Part shown: positions 1-6,248 of the stretch, in pieces | How positions within the stretch are numbered: position 1 is the stretch's first letter | Layout of the letters: every line of letters starts with the position of its first letter | DNA from: a bacterium | GTDB taxonomy: Bacteria > Zhuqueibacterota > Zhuqueibacteria > Residuimicrobiales > Residuimicrobiaceae | Reading direction: 5' to 3' | Assembly: GCA_012523655.1 (NCBI GenBank) | Contig: JAAYTV010000576.1 | Coordinates: forward strand, 1-11,924 | DNA length: 11,924 bases | Translations under genes and position numbers: made by a program | Notes under the pieces: model-generated | The model's input: only the letters and a program-made list of their open reading frames with translations | Databases searched by the model: none | What the model was told of the DNA's origin: nothing

Positions 1-364
1 CCACCTGCAGCGGGGTTTTGCTTTTGTGTGCCGCAGCCACCAGCTGTTCGGCTTCAGGCACAGTGGCGGCAATGGGTTTTTCGACGAACACCGGCTTGCG
101 CTGGGACAGCGCCTGCAGGGCCACCGGGGCATGCAGCGTGGTGGGCACGATGACGCCCACCGCCTCCACCTCCTGCAACAGGGCGTCCACCGATGCAAAG
201 GCGGTGCAGCGGTGTTTTTCTGCGATCGCACGGCTGCGCGTCACATCGCTGTCGAATACACCGACCAGATCGGCCTGTGGATTCTGTGCCAGCGAGGCGG
301 CATGCATGGCGCCCAGCTTGCCGACGCCCACCAATCCGATTTTGATTCTGTTTGTCTTCTCCAT
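1..364 (-). CDS. Gfo/Idh/MocA family NAD(P)-dependent oxidoreductase, N-terminal part (cut by window edge)
   Basis: Only the first 121 residues are present; the gene continues past the left edge. The start reads MEKTNRIKIGLVGVGKLG, a Rossmann fold with the dinucleotide-binding glycine motif GVGKLG at residues 13-18, followed by a second strand ending in VFDSD (36-40). VPTTLHA (73-79) and the family-typical VEKP (94-97), whose lysine normally lies near the nicotinamide, confirm the Gfo/Idh/MocA fold. These enzymes oxidise or reduce hydroxyl groups on sugars, inositols or nucleotide sugars in the cytoplasm. The substrate cannot be told because the C-terminal domain is missing. It follows the UroD-family gene on the same strand after a 110-nt spacer containing two palindromes. 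A weak AAAGGG ribosome site sits 7 nt upstream of the ATG. Family assignment is firm; specific function is unknown. Confidence 0.9.
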   Translation of the reverse strand, partial: MEKTNRIKIGLVGVGKLGAMHAASLAQNPQADLVGVFDSDVTRSRAIAEKHRCTAFASVDALLQEVEAVGVIVPTTLHAPVALQALSQRKPVFVEKPIAATVPEAEQLVAAAHKSKTPLQV

Positions 365-416
365 ACAAGCCCTTTTCATCCATTCGAGGAATACCGAAAA
401 AAAGTTCGAGTCCGGT

Positions 417-440
417 GCGGAGCAACAATTGTTATCCGCC
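417..440. promoter_or_regulatory. Imperfect palindrome, candidate operator or hairpin upstream of the Gfo/Idh/MocA gene
   Basis: A perfect 10-bp palindrome, AACAATTGTT (424-433), is flanked by GCGGA (417-421) and TCCGC (435-439), which are also complementary but one base out of register. The element lies about 53 nt upstream of the oxidoreductase start and 35 nt past the UroD-family stop. It could bind a dimeric repressor or form a hairpin. On the minus strand a run of seven T follows only after about 13 further bases, so it is not a classical intrinsic terminator. A second short palindrome, AACCGGTT (457-464), has the central CG seen in many LacI-family operators. Regulatory function is inference only. 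Confidence 0.3.
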
Positions 441-474
441 TGAGAAGAATACTGCAAACCGGTTCAAGGCTGCC

Positions 475-1674
475 TCAGCGGCAACGTACAGCGGTCTCGT
501 ACAGCGCGATGATGCGCTTCGGTTCGATCTCTTGCTGAATGTTGTGCACTTGGGTGAAAACATAGCCGCCGCCGGGGGCGAAAGCGGCGATGTTCTCTTC
601 CACGTGTTTGCGAATCTCTTCCAGGCTGGCGCGCGGCAGGATGTGCTGTGTGTCGCAGCCGCCGCCCCAAAAGACCAATTTTTTACCGAACTCTTTTTTC
701 AGTTTCGCCGGCGACATGTTGGGCGACGAGATCTGCACCGGATTGATAATGTCCAGACCGATCTCCGCCAAGTCGCCGAGGATATCATAGATCGCGCCGC
801 AGGAGTGCAGGAACACCTTGATGGTGCTGTGTTCATGAATGTAGTGGAACATTTTTTCCTGTCGCGGTTTAAGCAGCTCACGATACAGCTTGGGCGACAG
901 CTGCAGCGCTTCCTGCGTTCCCAGATCGTCGCCCAGTTGAATCACCTGAATGCGGTTCTGTACGCACTCGAGATAAATCTGCAGATTGCGCAAATGGGAT
1001 TCAAGTAGTTTATCAAGATAGTACTCGGCCAGCTCGCGTTCCGTGACCAGCATCTCCATGAACCGACCATAGCCGAAATCACTCTGGCCGCACTCGAGCA
1101 GATTGCCGCCGAACTCCCCGAGGATGGCCCTGTCGGTGTCGTCGTAAAGCCGTAGAGATTCGCGCCGCAGGTAGGCTTGTTCCTCTGCACCGATCACGCC
1201 AAAATCATGCCGGTCGATATCGCTCAGCGTCTGCGCGTCGGCCAGTGGATGGTACACCGAATCGTACCAATAGCCCCCGGCCGGACGGCGTGCGATCACC
1301 GTGCCATTGACGACCACCTCTAGGGATCCATCGGCGTTGCGCACTGGATGAAAGCCCGCTGGAACCAGGCAGGGGGATCCATCCGACAGGGTGTCCGGCC
1401 GCCAGGCGTCCAGCGAGAAGCCGAAGGAGGGCGAGTGACGGTGCAGTTGCACGACATCGGCACCAAAACGCTCGAGGATATCCGGCTCTGGTTCCGCCAA
1501 TTGTTGGAACACGTCGTAGAGCTTTGTGCCGGAGAGCGGCAGGCCCAAATGGGCGCGTAGACGGTTGTAGGCGATCACATTGATGCCGGTTGAACGCATG
1601 GCGCCAAAGTCAATGGCCATTTTATCCGGCTGCTGGTGATCCAGCGTGCAGAGAACGCGTTCACGATGCGTCAT
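475..1674 (-). CDS. Uroporphyrinogen decarboxylase (UroD/MtaA) superfamily protein, methyltransferase-like
   Basis: This 399-residue protein has the UroD/MtaA TIM-barrel layout but is unlikely to be the haem-pathway HemE. It carries HSC at residues 290-292 and a further cysteine in GGGCDT (Cys340). This is the H-x-C...C zinc signature of the cobamide methyltransferases MtaA, MtbA and CmuA, where zinc activates a thiol such as coenzyme M. Other family landmarks are GDDLGTQ (248-254) and HNIQ (377-380) near the C terminus. The N terminus, MTHRERVLCTLDHQQPDK, is typical of the 'UroD family protein' group common in environmental genomes. The ATG has a good AAAGGA site about 10 nt upstream. No corrinoid protein gene is visible in the window, so the methyl donor and acceptor are unknown. 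The Gfo/Idh/MocA gene downstream suggests a shared catabolic unit, which is inference. Confidence 0.9.
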   Translation of the reverse strand: MTHRERVLCTLDHQQPDKMAIDFGAMRSTGINVIAYNRLRAHLGLPLSGTKLYDVFQQLAEPEPDILERFGADVVQLHRHSPSFGFSLDAWRPDTLSDGSPCLVPAGFHPVRNADGSLEVVVNGTVIARRPAGGYWYDSVYHPLADAQTLSDIDRHDFGVIGAEEQAYLRRESLRLYDDTDRAILGEFGGNLLECGQSDFGYGRFMEMLVTERELAEYYLDKLLESHLRNLQIYLECVQNRIQVIQLGDDLGTQEALQLSPKLYRELLKPRQEKMFHYIHEHSTIKVFLHSCGAIYDILGDLAEIGLDIINPVQISSPNMSPAKLKKEFGKKLVFWGGGCDTQHILPRASLEEIRKHVEENIAAFAPGGGYVFTQVHNIQQEIEPKRIIALYETAVRCR

Positions 1675-1894
1675 GCTTGGTCTTTCCTTTGTTGTTTAAA
1701 TGATAGATCTGCTGTTCATTAGCCCCATTGTTTGCGAGCCCGGCCACCGATCTGATGTTGGAGTGCATCCGTTCAGATCCTTGTAACTCCCCACTAATCC
1801 GAGGATTACCTCGTTATCCCCATTCCGGGGCCTGCAGCGGACAGTGTACAGAGAATCGACAAACGGGTGTGGATGGTCTGTCGCCTCCTGTGCC
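1675..1894. other. 220-nt intergenic region rich in inverted repeats, no credible gene
   Basis: This spacer separates the UroD-family start from the uppP stop; both genes are on the minus strand. It is not AT-rich like the divergent spacer at 4657-4796. It contains several potential stem-loops: GATCTGA/TCAGATC (1749-1779), TAATCC-GA-GGATTA (1795-1808), the overlapping alternative GAGG-ATTA-CCTC (1801-1812), and CCCC-ATTCC-GGGG (1818-1830). An 83-codon open frame on the minus strand (1696-1947) runs through it, but it has no recognisable domain and overlaps the uppP end, so I do not call it. A TATCAT box (minus strand, 1700-1705) could be a -10 element for the UroD-family gene, but no -35 is convincing. 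Confidence 0.4.
1749..1779. repeat. 7-bp perfect inverted repeat with 17-nt loop
   Basis: GATCTGA at 1749-1755 is exactly complementary to TCAGATC at 1773-1779. GGA and TCC inside the loop could add a short inner stem. No T-run follows on either strand, so it does not look like an intrinsic terminator. It lies in the spacer upstream of the UroD-family gene and may be part of a leader structure or a dispersed repeat. Confidence 0.4.
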
Positions 1895-2707
1895 TTACCC
1901 CAATATCCCCCTGGCGGTGAGATAAAAAAGCAACAGCGCCAGGACAATGCGATAGTAGGCGAATACTTTGAAATTATGTCTGCTGATAAATTTCATAAAC
2001 ATTGCGATCACCAGCCAGGCGACGAGAAAAGAGACGACAAAGCCGACGGCCAGCATCTGCCATTCCGCCGGACCGAGGATCACCTGGGTTTTGAGCAAAG
2101 AGTAGGCCGAGGCGGCAGCCAGAGTCGGCACGGCGAGATAAAAGGAGAACTCGGCCGCCGCTGGACGCGATAAGCCCAGCACAATGGCGCCTATGATGGA
2201 AGCGGCGGAGCGTGAGGTGCCGGGTATCATTGCCAGACATTGGATGAAACCTATGGCCACCGCGATCTGATAGGGCATCTCTTCCACTGTGGCGATGACC
2301 GGCCGGCGGATGCCGGTCTCCAACCACCACAGGAGCACCCCACCGATGAGCAGCGCCCAGGCCACCACAGATGGATTGAACAGCATCTCTTCAACTTTGT
2401 GGCCCAGAAGGCCGCCGATGAACAGGGCCGGCAGGGTGGCGGCCAGAGTCAGTTTCCAAATGGTCCAGGTGCGCGTTTTTTCCTCCGGGGTTTTATCCGC
2501 GGAGAAAGGGTAGAGTCGGCGCCAGAAATAGATCACTACGGAAAGAATGGCGCCCAATTGAATCACCACATCGAACAGGTTGGCCAGATCGCCGGTGAAT
2601 TGGATAAAATGATTGGCGATGATCAAATGGCCGGTGCTGCTGATGGGTAAAAATTCCGTTACGCCTTCAATAATGCCGAGAATCACTGCTTTGATGATGA
2701 GATCCAT
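1895..2707 (-). CDS. uppP: Undecaprenyl-diphosphatase (UppP/BacA)
   Basis: This integral inner-membrane enzyme dephosphorylates undecaprenyl diphosphate to the monophosphate. It thereby recycles the lipid carrier for peptidoglycan and other wall polymers, and overexpression of the family gives bacitracin resistance. At 270 residues it has the usual family length. Both signature regions are present: EGVTEFLPISSTGH (residues 14-27), with the two acidic catalytic residues Glu14 and Glu18 and His27, and PGTSRS (162-167), with the conserved arginine Arg166. The rest is a series of hydrophobic segments, such as residues 44-61, 89-101, 114-129 and 253-266. The ATG follows AAAAGG by about 6 nt. The rlmD stop is only 10 nt upstream, so the two are almost certainly co-transcribed. 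Nothing unusual is seen. Confidence 0.97.
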   Translation of the reverse strand: MDLIIKAVILGIIEGVTEFLPISSTGHLIIANHFIQFTGDLANLFDVVIQLGAILSVVIYFWRRLYPFSADKTPEEKTRTWTIWKLTLAATLPALFIGGLLGHKVEEMLFNPSVVAWALLIGGVLLWWLETGIRRPVIATVEEMPYQIAVAIGFIQCLAMIPGTSRSAASIIGAIVLGLSRPAAAEFSFYLAVPTLAAASAYSLLKTQVILGPAEWQMLAVGFVVSFLVAWLVIAMFMKFISRHNFKVFAYYRIVLALLLFYLTARGILG

Positions 2708-2717
2708 AATCGCCTTT

Positions 2718-4187
2718 TCAGTCTGTTTGATGCTTTGATCGGGTCAATTCAACCACTATTTCAATATGCGTGGTGTGCGGGAACATGTCCACCGGTTTCA
2801 CACGGCCCAAGCGATAGCCGCCCTCGCAGAGCAATTTCAAATCCCTGGCTAGACTGGCGGGGTTGCAGGAAACGTGTATGATCCGTTTGGGCTGCAACCG
2901 CAGAATAGCCTGAACGGTTTTGGGATGCATGCCGGCGCGCGGCGGATCGATGATCATGACGTCCGCCGAGCCCCAGGCGCTGGTGATCGCCGCAGTGTCG
3001 TCCAGCTGATCGCGCAGATCGCCGAGAACGAAATCGCAGTTGCTGATATGATTCTCCAGGGCATTGCGCCGGGCGTCGGCTACGGCGGCCGCAACCGATT
3101 CGAACCCGACCACCCGTTTTGCCTGCGCAGCGATTGTAAGCGAAATCGTGCCGGCTCCGCAATATAGATCGAAAACCCTCTCGTGCGGCTGCACAGCGGC
3201 CCACTCTTTAACCACAGCATACAGCCGTTCGGTCTGCAGACTGTTAGTTTGAAAAAAAGAGTTGCCGGAGATGTTGAAGCAGAGCGGTCCGATGGTTTCG
3301 CGGATAAATGAACGTCCGTGCAGCAGATACTCTTTTTCGCTGAAAGCCACTCCGGCGCGACTGCGGGTGGTGCTGTAGAGCAAACTGGTGATCTGGGGAA
3401 ATCGTTCCACCATCTCGTTTCTGAACTGCTGCGCCAGTTTTTCATTATATTCGGAAGCGACGAGATTGACCAGCCATTCCCCGGTGTGTTTGGCATGGCG
3501 AATCACCAGAAAACGCCACAGACCGGCGCCGGTCTGGGTGTTGAACACCCTCTCACCGCTCGCCAGGGCGAAACGGCGCACCGCAGCCAGCAGATCATTG
3601 CTCAGCGGCGCCAGCAGATGGCATTCTTGGAGGTCAATGACTTTATTATAAAAGCCCTTTGCATGCAGGCCGAGAAAAAGGCCCGGCTCCCTCGCCAGAC
3701 CGTGGCCAAGTTCTTCACGCGGCACATATCGGTGTTCGGAAAAGGAAAACTCCATCTTGTTGCGGTAAAAGAATTGCTCCGGTGACCCCAAGGCCGGCTC
3801 TAGAACCACGTCGGTGAAACCGCCGAGGTGTTTTAAAGACTCGGTCACCTGTCTGGCTTTCTCCTCCACCTGTGCGGCATAGGCCAGGTTTTGCAGTGCG
3901 CAACCGCCGCATGGCCCAAAGTGGCGGCAGACCGGCTGCAGCTGAAAGGGAGAGGGCTTTAGGACAGCGATCAGCCGTGCTTCAGCGAAATTTTTTTTCT
4001 TTTTGCTGATGCAGACCCGCACTTGCTGTCCGGGCAGTGCTTGTTCGACAAAAATCACCAGATCCTGGTAACGAGCGACTCCGGCGCCTCCATAGGCCAG
4101 CCGGTCGATGTCCAAAGTAAGAAGGTCGCGCTGTTTGACGGCGGGCGGCGTTGCAGGCGATGGATTACTTGAGGTACCGTCTTGCAC
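2718..4187 (-). CDS. rlmD: 23S rRNA (uracil-C5)-methyltransferase RlmD/RumA type, probable GTG start
   Basis: This SAM-dependent enzyme makes 5-methyluridine in 23S rRNA (U1939 in E. coli). An N-terminal TRAM domain (about residues 20-75, DIDRLAYGGAGVARY) is followed by the iron-sulfur cysteines C87-x5-C93-x2-C96 and Cys189 (LQEC). The methyltransferase core has QTNSLQTERL (313-322), motif I FDLYCGAGTISL (339-350), DPPR (415-418), the catalytic cysteine Cys441 in HVSCNPASLARDL, and the C-terminal MFPHTTHIE with Glu476. The open frame extends upstream to 4634, but that stretch lies wholly within the NlpC/P60 gene and has no homology-like content. I choose GTG at 4187, which has GGAGA 10 nt upstream and gives 489 residues. 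It overlaps the end of the hydrolase gene by 23 nt. A TTG at 4115 is an alternative. RlmD versus a broader RlmCD specificity cannot be settled here. Confidence 0.93.
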   Translation of the reverse strand: MQDGTSSNPSPATPPAVKQRDLLTLDIDRLAYGGAGVARYQDLVIFVEQALPGQQVRVCISKKKKNFAEARLIAVLKPSPFQLQPVCRHFGPCGGCALQNLAYAAQVEEKARQVTESLKHLGGFTDVVLEPALGSPEQFFYRNKMEFSFSEHRYVPREELGHGLAREPGLFLGLHAKGFYNKVIDLQECHLLAPLSNDLLAAVRRFALASGERVFNTQTGAGLWRFLVIRHAKHTGEWLVNLVASEYNEKLAQQFRNEMVERFPQITSLLYSTTRSRAGVAFSEKEYLLHGRSFIRETIGPLCFNISGNSFFQTNSLQTERLYAVVKEWAAVQPHERVFDLYCGAGTISLTIAAQAKRVVGFESVAAAVADARRNALENHISNCDFVLGDLRDQLDDTAAITSAWGSADVMIIDPPRAGMHPKTVQAILRLQPKRIIHVSCNPASLARDLKLLCEGGYRLGRVKPVDMFPHTTHIEIVVELTRSKHQTD

Positions 4188-4656
4188 CGAGGTAGGTCTC
4201 CATATATGGGGAATCGCTGATATGAGAAAGCGTAACGCCGTTTGAAACTGAGGCATGAATAAAAAAACCGCGATCGATATACAAACCCACATGTCGTGGC
4301 GTGCGGCCCGCGCCCATGCTGAAAAACACCAGATCAGCGAAATGCAGATTTTTCCAGTTGACCGGCAGCCCCTCGGTGTACATATCCGTGGTAAGGCGTG
4401 GTATGGTTTGATCCGCCGCCCTACGATAGAGGCTGTACACCAAGCCAGAGCAATCGGTGCCCTGCGGCGAGGCTCCGCCCCAGACATATGGCGCTTGCCA
4501 GAAACGGCGAATTTCCGCTTTGAATCGCTCGACCAATTCGGGATCCAGCGGCGATGGCGTCGCCTCTGGGCGATCTGAATAACGGCTATCAGGATGATAG
4601 GCGCAGGAGACCAGCAAGAGGGCCGCCAAAGCAATTATTTTAGGCGATAATCGCAT
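4165..4656 (-). CDS. NlpC/P60 family lipoprotein, probable peptidoglycan endopeptidase
   Basis: A 163-residue exported protein with a lipoprotein signal: a basic start (MRLSPK), a hydrophobic core and the lipobox LVSC, with Cys18 as the lipidation site. After a short linker comes an NlpC/P60 cysteine peptidase domain (about 42-163). The catalytic cysteine is Cys69 in TDCSGLVYSLY. Catalytic histidines are His122 (RHVGLYI) and His134 (FIHAS). Size and layout match Spr/MepS-type hydrolases, which cut peptide cross-links or stems in peptidoglycan from an outer-membrane anchor. Cleavage specificity cannot be told. It is the first gene of a minus-strand set with rlmD and uppP; the end overlaps the rlmD start by 23 nt. 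No clear Shine-Dalgarno precedes the ATG, and the upstream sequence is AT-rich. Confidence 0.93.
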   Translation of the reverse strand: MRLSPKIIALAALLLVSCAYHPDSRYSDRPEATPSPLDPELVERFKAEIRRFWQAPYVWGGASPQGTDCSGLVYSLYRRAADQTIPRLTTDMYTEGLPVNWKNLHFADLVFFSMGAGRTPRHVGLYIDRGFFIHASVSNGVTLSHISDSPYMETYLGARRYLK

Positions 4657-4796
4657 TAGAAAAGTTAAAACAAATAATTAGAAGTTACAAGCTTTTTCTC
4701 ATGAACGGATAGTTTTCTCTTGACTTTCAGTTCATATAAGCATAAATTTAACAATAACAAATCAATCTTTTTTAAACAGAAAATGAGTCGGGTCTT
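4657..4796. promoter_or_regulatory. AT-rich divergent intergenic region with a candidate plus-strand promoter
   Basis: This 140-nt spacer lies between the divergent hydrolase and plus-strand cluster and is much more AT-rich than the genes. On the plus strand TTGACT (4720-4725) is followed after 17 nt by TAAATT (4743-4748), a plausible sigma-70-like pair about 50 nt upstream of the ATG at 4797. A TATAAG (4735-4740) is also present but too close to the -35. The minus strand should hold the promoter for the nlpC-rlmD-uppP set, but no pair stands out. No operator-like palindrome is seen. Confidence 0.45.
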
Positions 4797-5198
4797 ATGA
4801 GTAAGAATTTCAACACCTTGATTGTTTTGGCGCTACTGGGCGCTGTGCTCTATTTTGGCCTTGGCAGGTATCGGCACCGAGTTATGCGCTTTCTGCCCAA
4901 TTCCTTAATCCAGCAGAATGATCGTCTGGATCAGTTTATGTTCATGTATGATTCGGATCCGCAGAACGACCGTTTTATCAAAGGCTCGTTAAAGAGACAA
5001 CAGTTCCGACTGCTCGATCGCGTACTGGACGAGGAGGAGCGCAACGGCGGCATGCGTCTGTCCAACAGCAAGGTCCGCCAACTGGCTGCTGATGACAAAG
5101 AGGTGATCGAGGCCTATGACCGGTGGCGACGCTGCTGCAGTCTGATGCGCAGCGAGAATTATGTCATCTATCCCAGCCAGCGGTCAAGAAGGCCCTAA
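4797..5198 (+). CDS. Small single-pass membrane-anchored protein of unknown function
   Basis: The protein has 133 residues. Residues 7-24 (TLIVLALLGAVLYFGLG) form one hydrophobic segment near the N terminus, followed by the basic stretch RYRHRVMR. It may be an N-terminal anchor or an uncleaved signal; by the positive-inside rule the charged tail may face the cytoplasm. The remainder is hydrophilic and mostly helical in character, with an acidic-basic segment (DRVLDEEERNGG) and two adjacent cysteines near residues 115-116. I recognise no family. It is the first gene of the plus-strand cluster, directly after a candidate promoter and 49 nt before the NHL-protein start. Coding is supported by the isolated frame after an AT-rich promoter-like region and by consistent spacing. 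Function unknown. Confidence 0.7.
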   Translation: MSKNFNTLIVLALLGAVLYFGLGRYRHRVMRFLPNSLIQQNDRLDQFMFMYDSDPQNDRFIKGSLKRQQFRLLDRVLDEEERNGGMRLSNSKVRQLAADDKEVIEAYDRWRRCCSLMRSENYVIYPSQRSRRP

Positions 5199-5247
5199 CG
5201 GTTTCTTCCGACATCGGGTATATGAATTATTGATAAAGGGCAGGGTT

Positions 5248-6180
5248 ATGAGGGGACGGCAACGATTAAGCCTGCAGGTCCTTTTCGGTTTTCTGTTTTG
5301 CGCAATGCAGGCGGATTCAGCGCCTGTTGCACGGGATTCACTGCGGCTTCGTTTCATTGCTGCTTTCGGCGAAGAGGGGGATCGTCAGGGCCAGATGAGG
5401 CGACCGCATGCCATTTCCAATGACGGCAAGGGCAATCTTTACGTCGCAGACACCGGCAACAATCGCGTACAAAAATTTGACCGGCAGGGCCGGTTCCTCA
5501 GCATGATCGGCGGATTCGGCTGGGCGAACGAACAGTTTCATCAACCCCTGGATGTCTGCGCTGACAACGGCCTTGATGTTTTCATTGCGGATTATGAGAA
5601 CCGCCGCATCGCCCGATGTGATAATGCCTTGCATTGGATCACCGCCTACAGTTTTCCGGATGAGAGTGAGCGGCTGCGTTTGGGCTTTCCCTGCGCCGTG
5701 GCCATCAGCTTGCACGCCGATCTTTTTATTGCGGACAGTGAGAATCAGCGGATCCTCAAACTGAACACCCAATGGGCGCCGGAGCTTTCCTTCGGCGATT
5801 TTGATTGGGGCGAGGGCGTGCTTCTGGAACCGGTGGCGCTGACCGTCGCACGGGATGATCGCGTCTATGTTTCCGACCGCAGAGCGGGCTGCATCAGCGT
5901 GTATGATTATTTCGGTACCTGGCTTTACTCATGGGGTGAGGGGGTTTTGAAAGCGCCTGCGGGTTTGTGTCTGGATGGGCGCGGTGTGCTCTGGGTGAGT
6001 GACAGCGCCCATCAGCGGCTTTTCGCTTTTGACCCCAGCGGCCGTTTGCTCCTGCAGTATGGCGGGCCCGGAGAAAAGTACGGTGCGTTCAAACATCCGG
6101 TCGATGTAACCGTCATGCATAACCGAGTTTATGTGGTGGACTCGGACAACCATCGGATCCAGGTGTTTGAGATCTATTGA
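5248..6180 (+). CDS. Exported NHL-repeat six-bladed beta-propeller protein
   Basis: I start at ATG 5248. It has AGGG-type ribosome sites upstream and gives an N-terminal signal peptide (MRGRQRLSLQVLFGFLFCAM, cleavage likely near ADSA at 22-25). An in-frame ATG at 5161 overlaps the previous gene and would bury the signal. The 310-residue product is almost entirely NHL repeats. Six blades begin near residues 50, 99, 147, 193, 236 and 283, with hallmark pieces LYVADTGNNRVQKFD, VFIADYENRRIARCD, LFIADSENQRILKLN, VYVSDRRAGCISVYD, LWVSDSAHQRLFAFD and VYVVDSDNHRIQVFE. Such propellers are usually binding scaffolds for protein, nucleic acid or glycan; no catalytic residues are evident. It precedes the large barrel protein by 68 nt, so a periplasmic or surface role linked to that protein is likely but inferred. 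Confidence 0.9.
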   Translation: MRGRQRLSLQVLFGFLFCAMQADSAPVARDSLRLRFIAAFGEEGDRQGQMRRPHAISNDGKGNLYVADTGNNRVQKFDRQGRFLSMIGGFGWANEQFHQPLDVCADNGLDVFIADYENRRIARCDNALHWITAYSFPDESERLRLGFPCAVAISLHADLFIADSENQRILKLNTQWAPELSFGDFDWGEGVLLEPVALTVARDDRVYVSDRRAGCISVYDYFGTWLYSWGEGVLKAPAGLCLDGRGVLWVSDSAHQRLFAFDPSGRLLLQYGGPGEKYGAFKHPVDVTVMHNRVYVVDSDNHRIQVFEIY

Positions 6181-6248
6181 TCTTGAAGCGGTCCAGCCCA
6201 GTGCGTCTAATTCATCAATCCGCGGTTCCCTTCCTTGGGATGATGGCG

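Noticed and set aside
403..425. TTCGAGTCC followed by CCGGT-like and GCGGAGCA bases on the plus strand, resembling the T-arm and 3' end of a tRNA
   Set aside because: The bases before it (a run of A) cannot form the T-stem, and no matching 5' acceptor arm, D-arm or anticodon arm lies upstream. A chance match or, at most, a tiny remnant.
390..440. Intrinsic terminator after the UroD-family gene
   Set aside because: The hairpin is imperfect and the minus-strand T-run begins about 13 nt after it, too far for a standard terminator.
352..1008. 218-codon plus-strand frame
   Set aside because: Antisense to the UroD-family gene, with no domain or ribosome site; a shadow of a GC-rich gene.
1696..1947. 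83-codon minus-strand frame in the 1675-1894 spacer
   Set aside because: Overlaps the uppP end, has no recognisable domain, and its composition looks non-coding. Kept only as a reason to test whether the spacer is a repeat.
4188..4634. N-terminal 149 codons of the long frame ahead of rlmD
   Set aside because: They coincide with the NlpC/P60 gene in another frame, are rich in R, W and P as shadow frames are, and lie outside the RlmD domain structure.
6177..6248. TTG start at 6177 for the barrel protein, overlapping the NHL stop
   Set aside because: It would place about 24 non-conserved-looking residues before a perfect signal peptide; ATG 6249 has better ribosome-site spacing.
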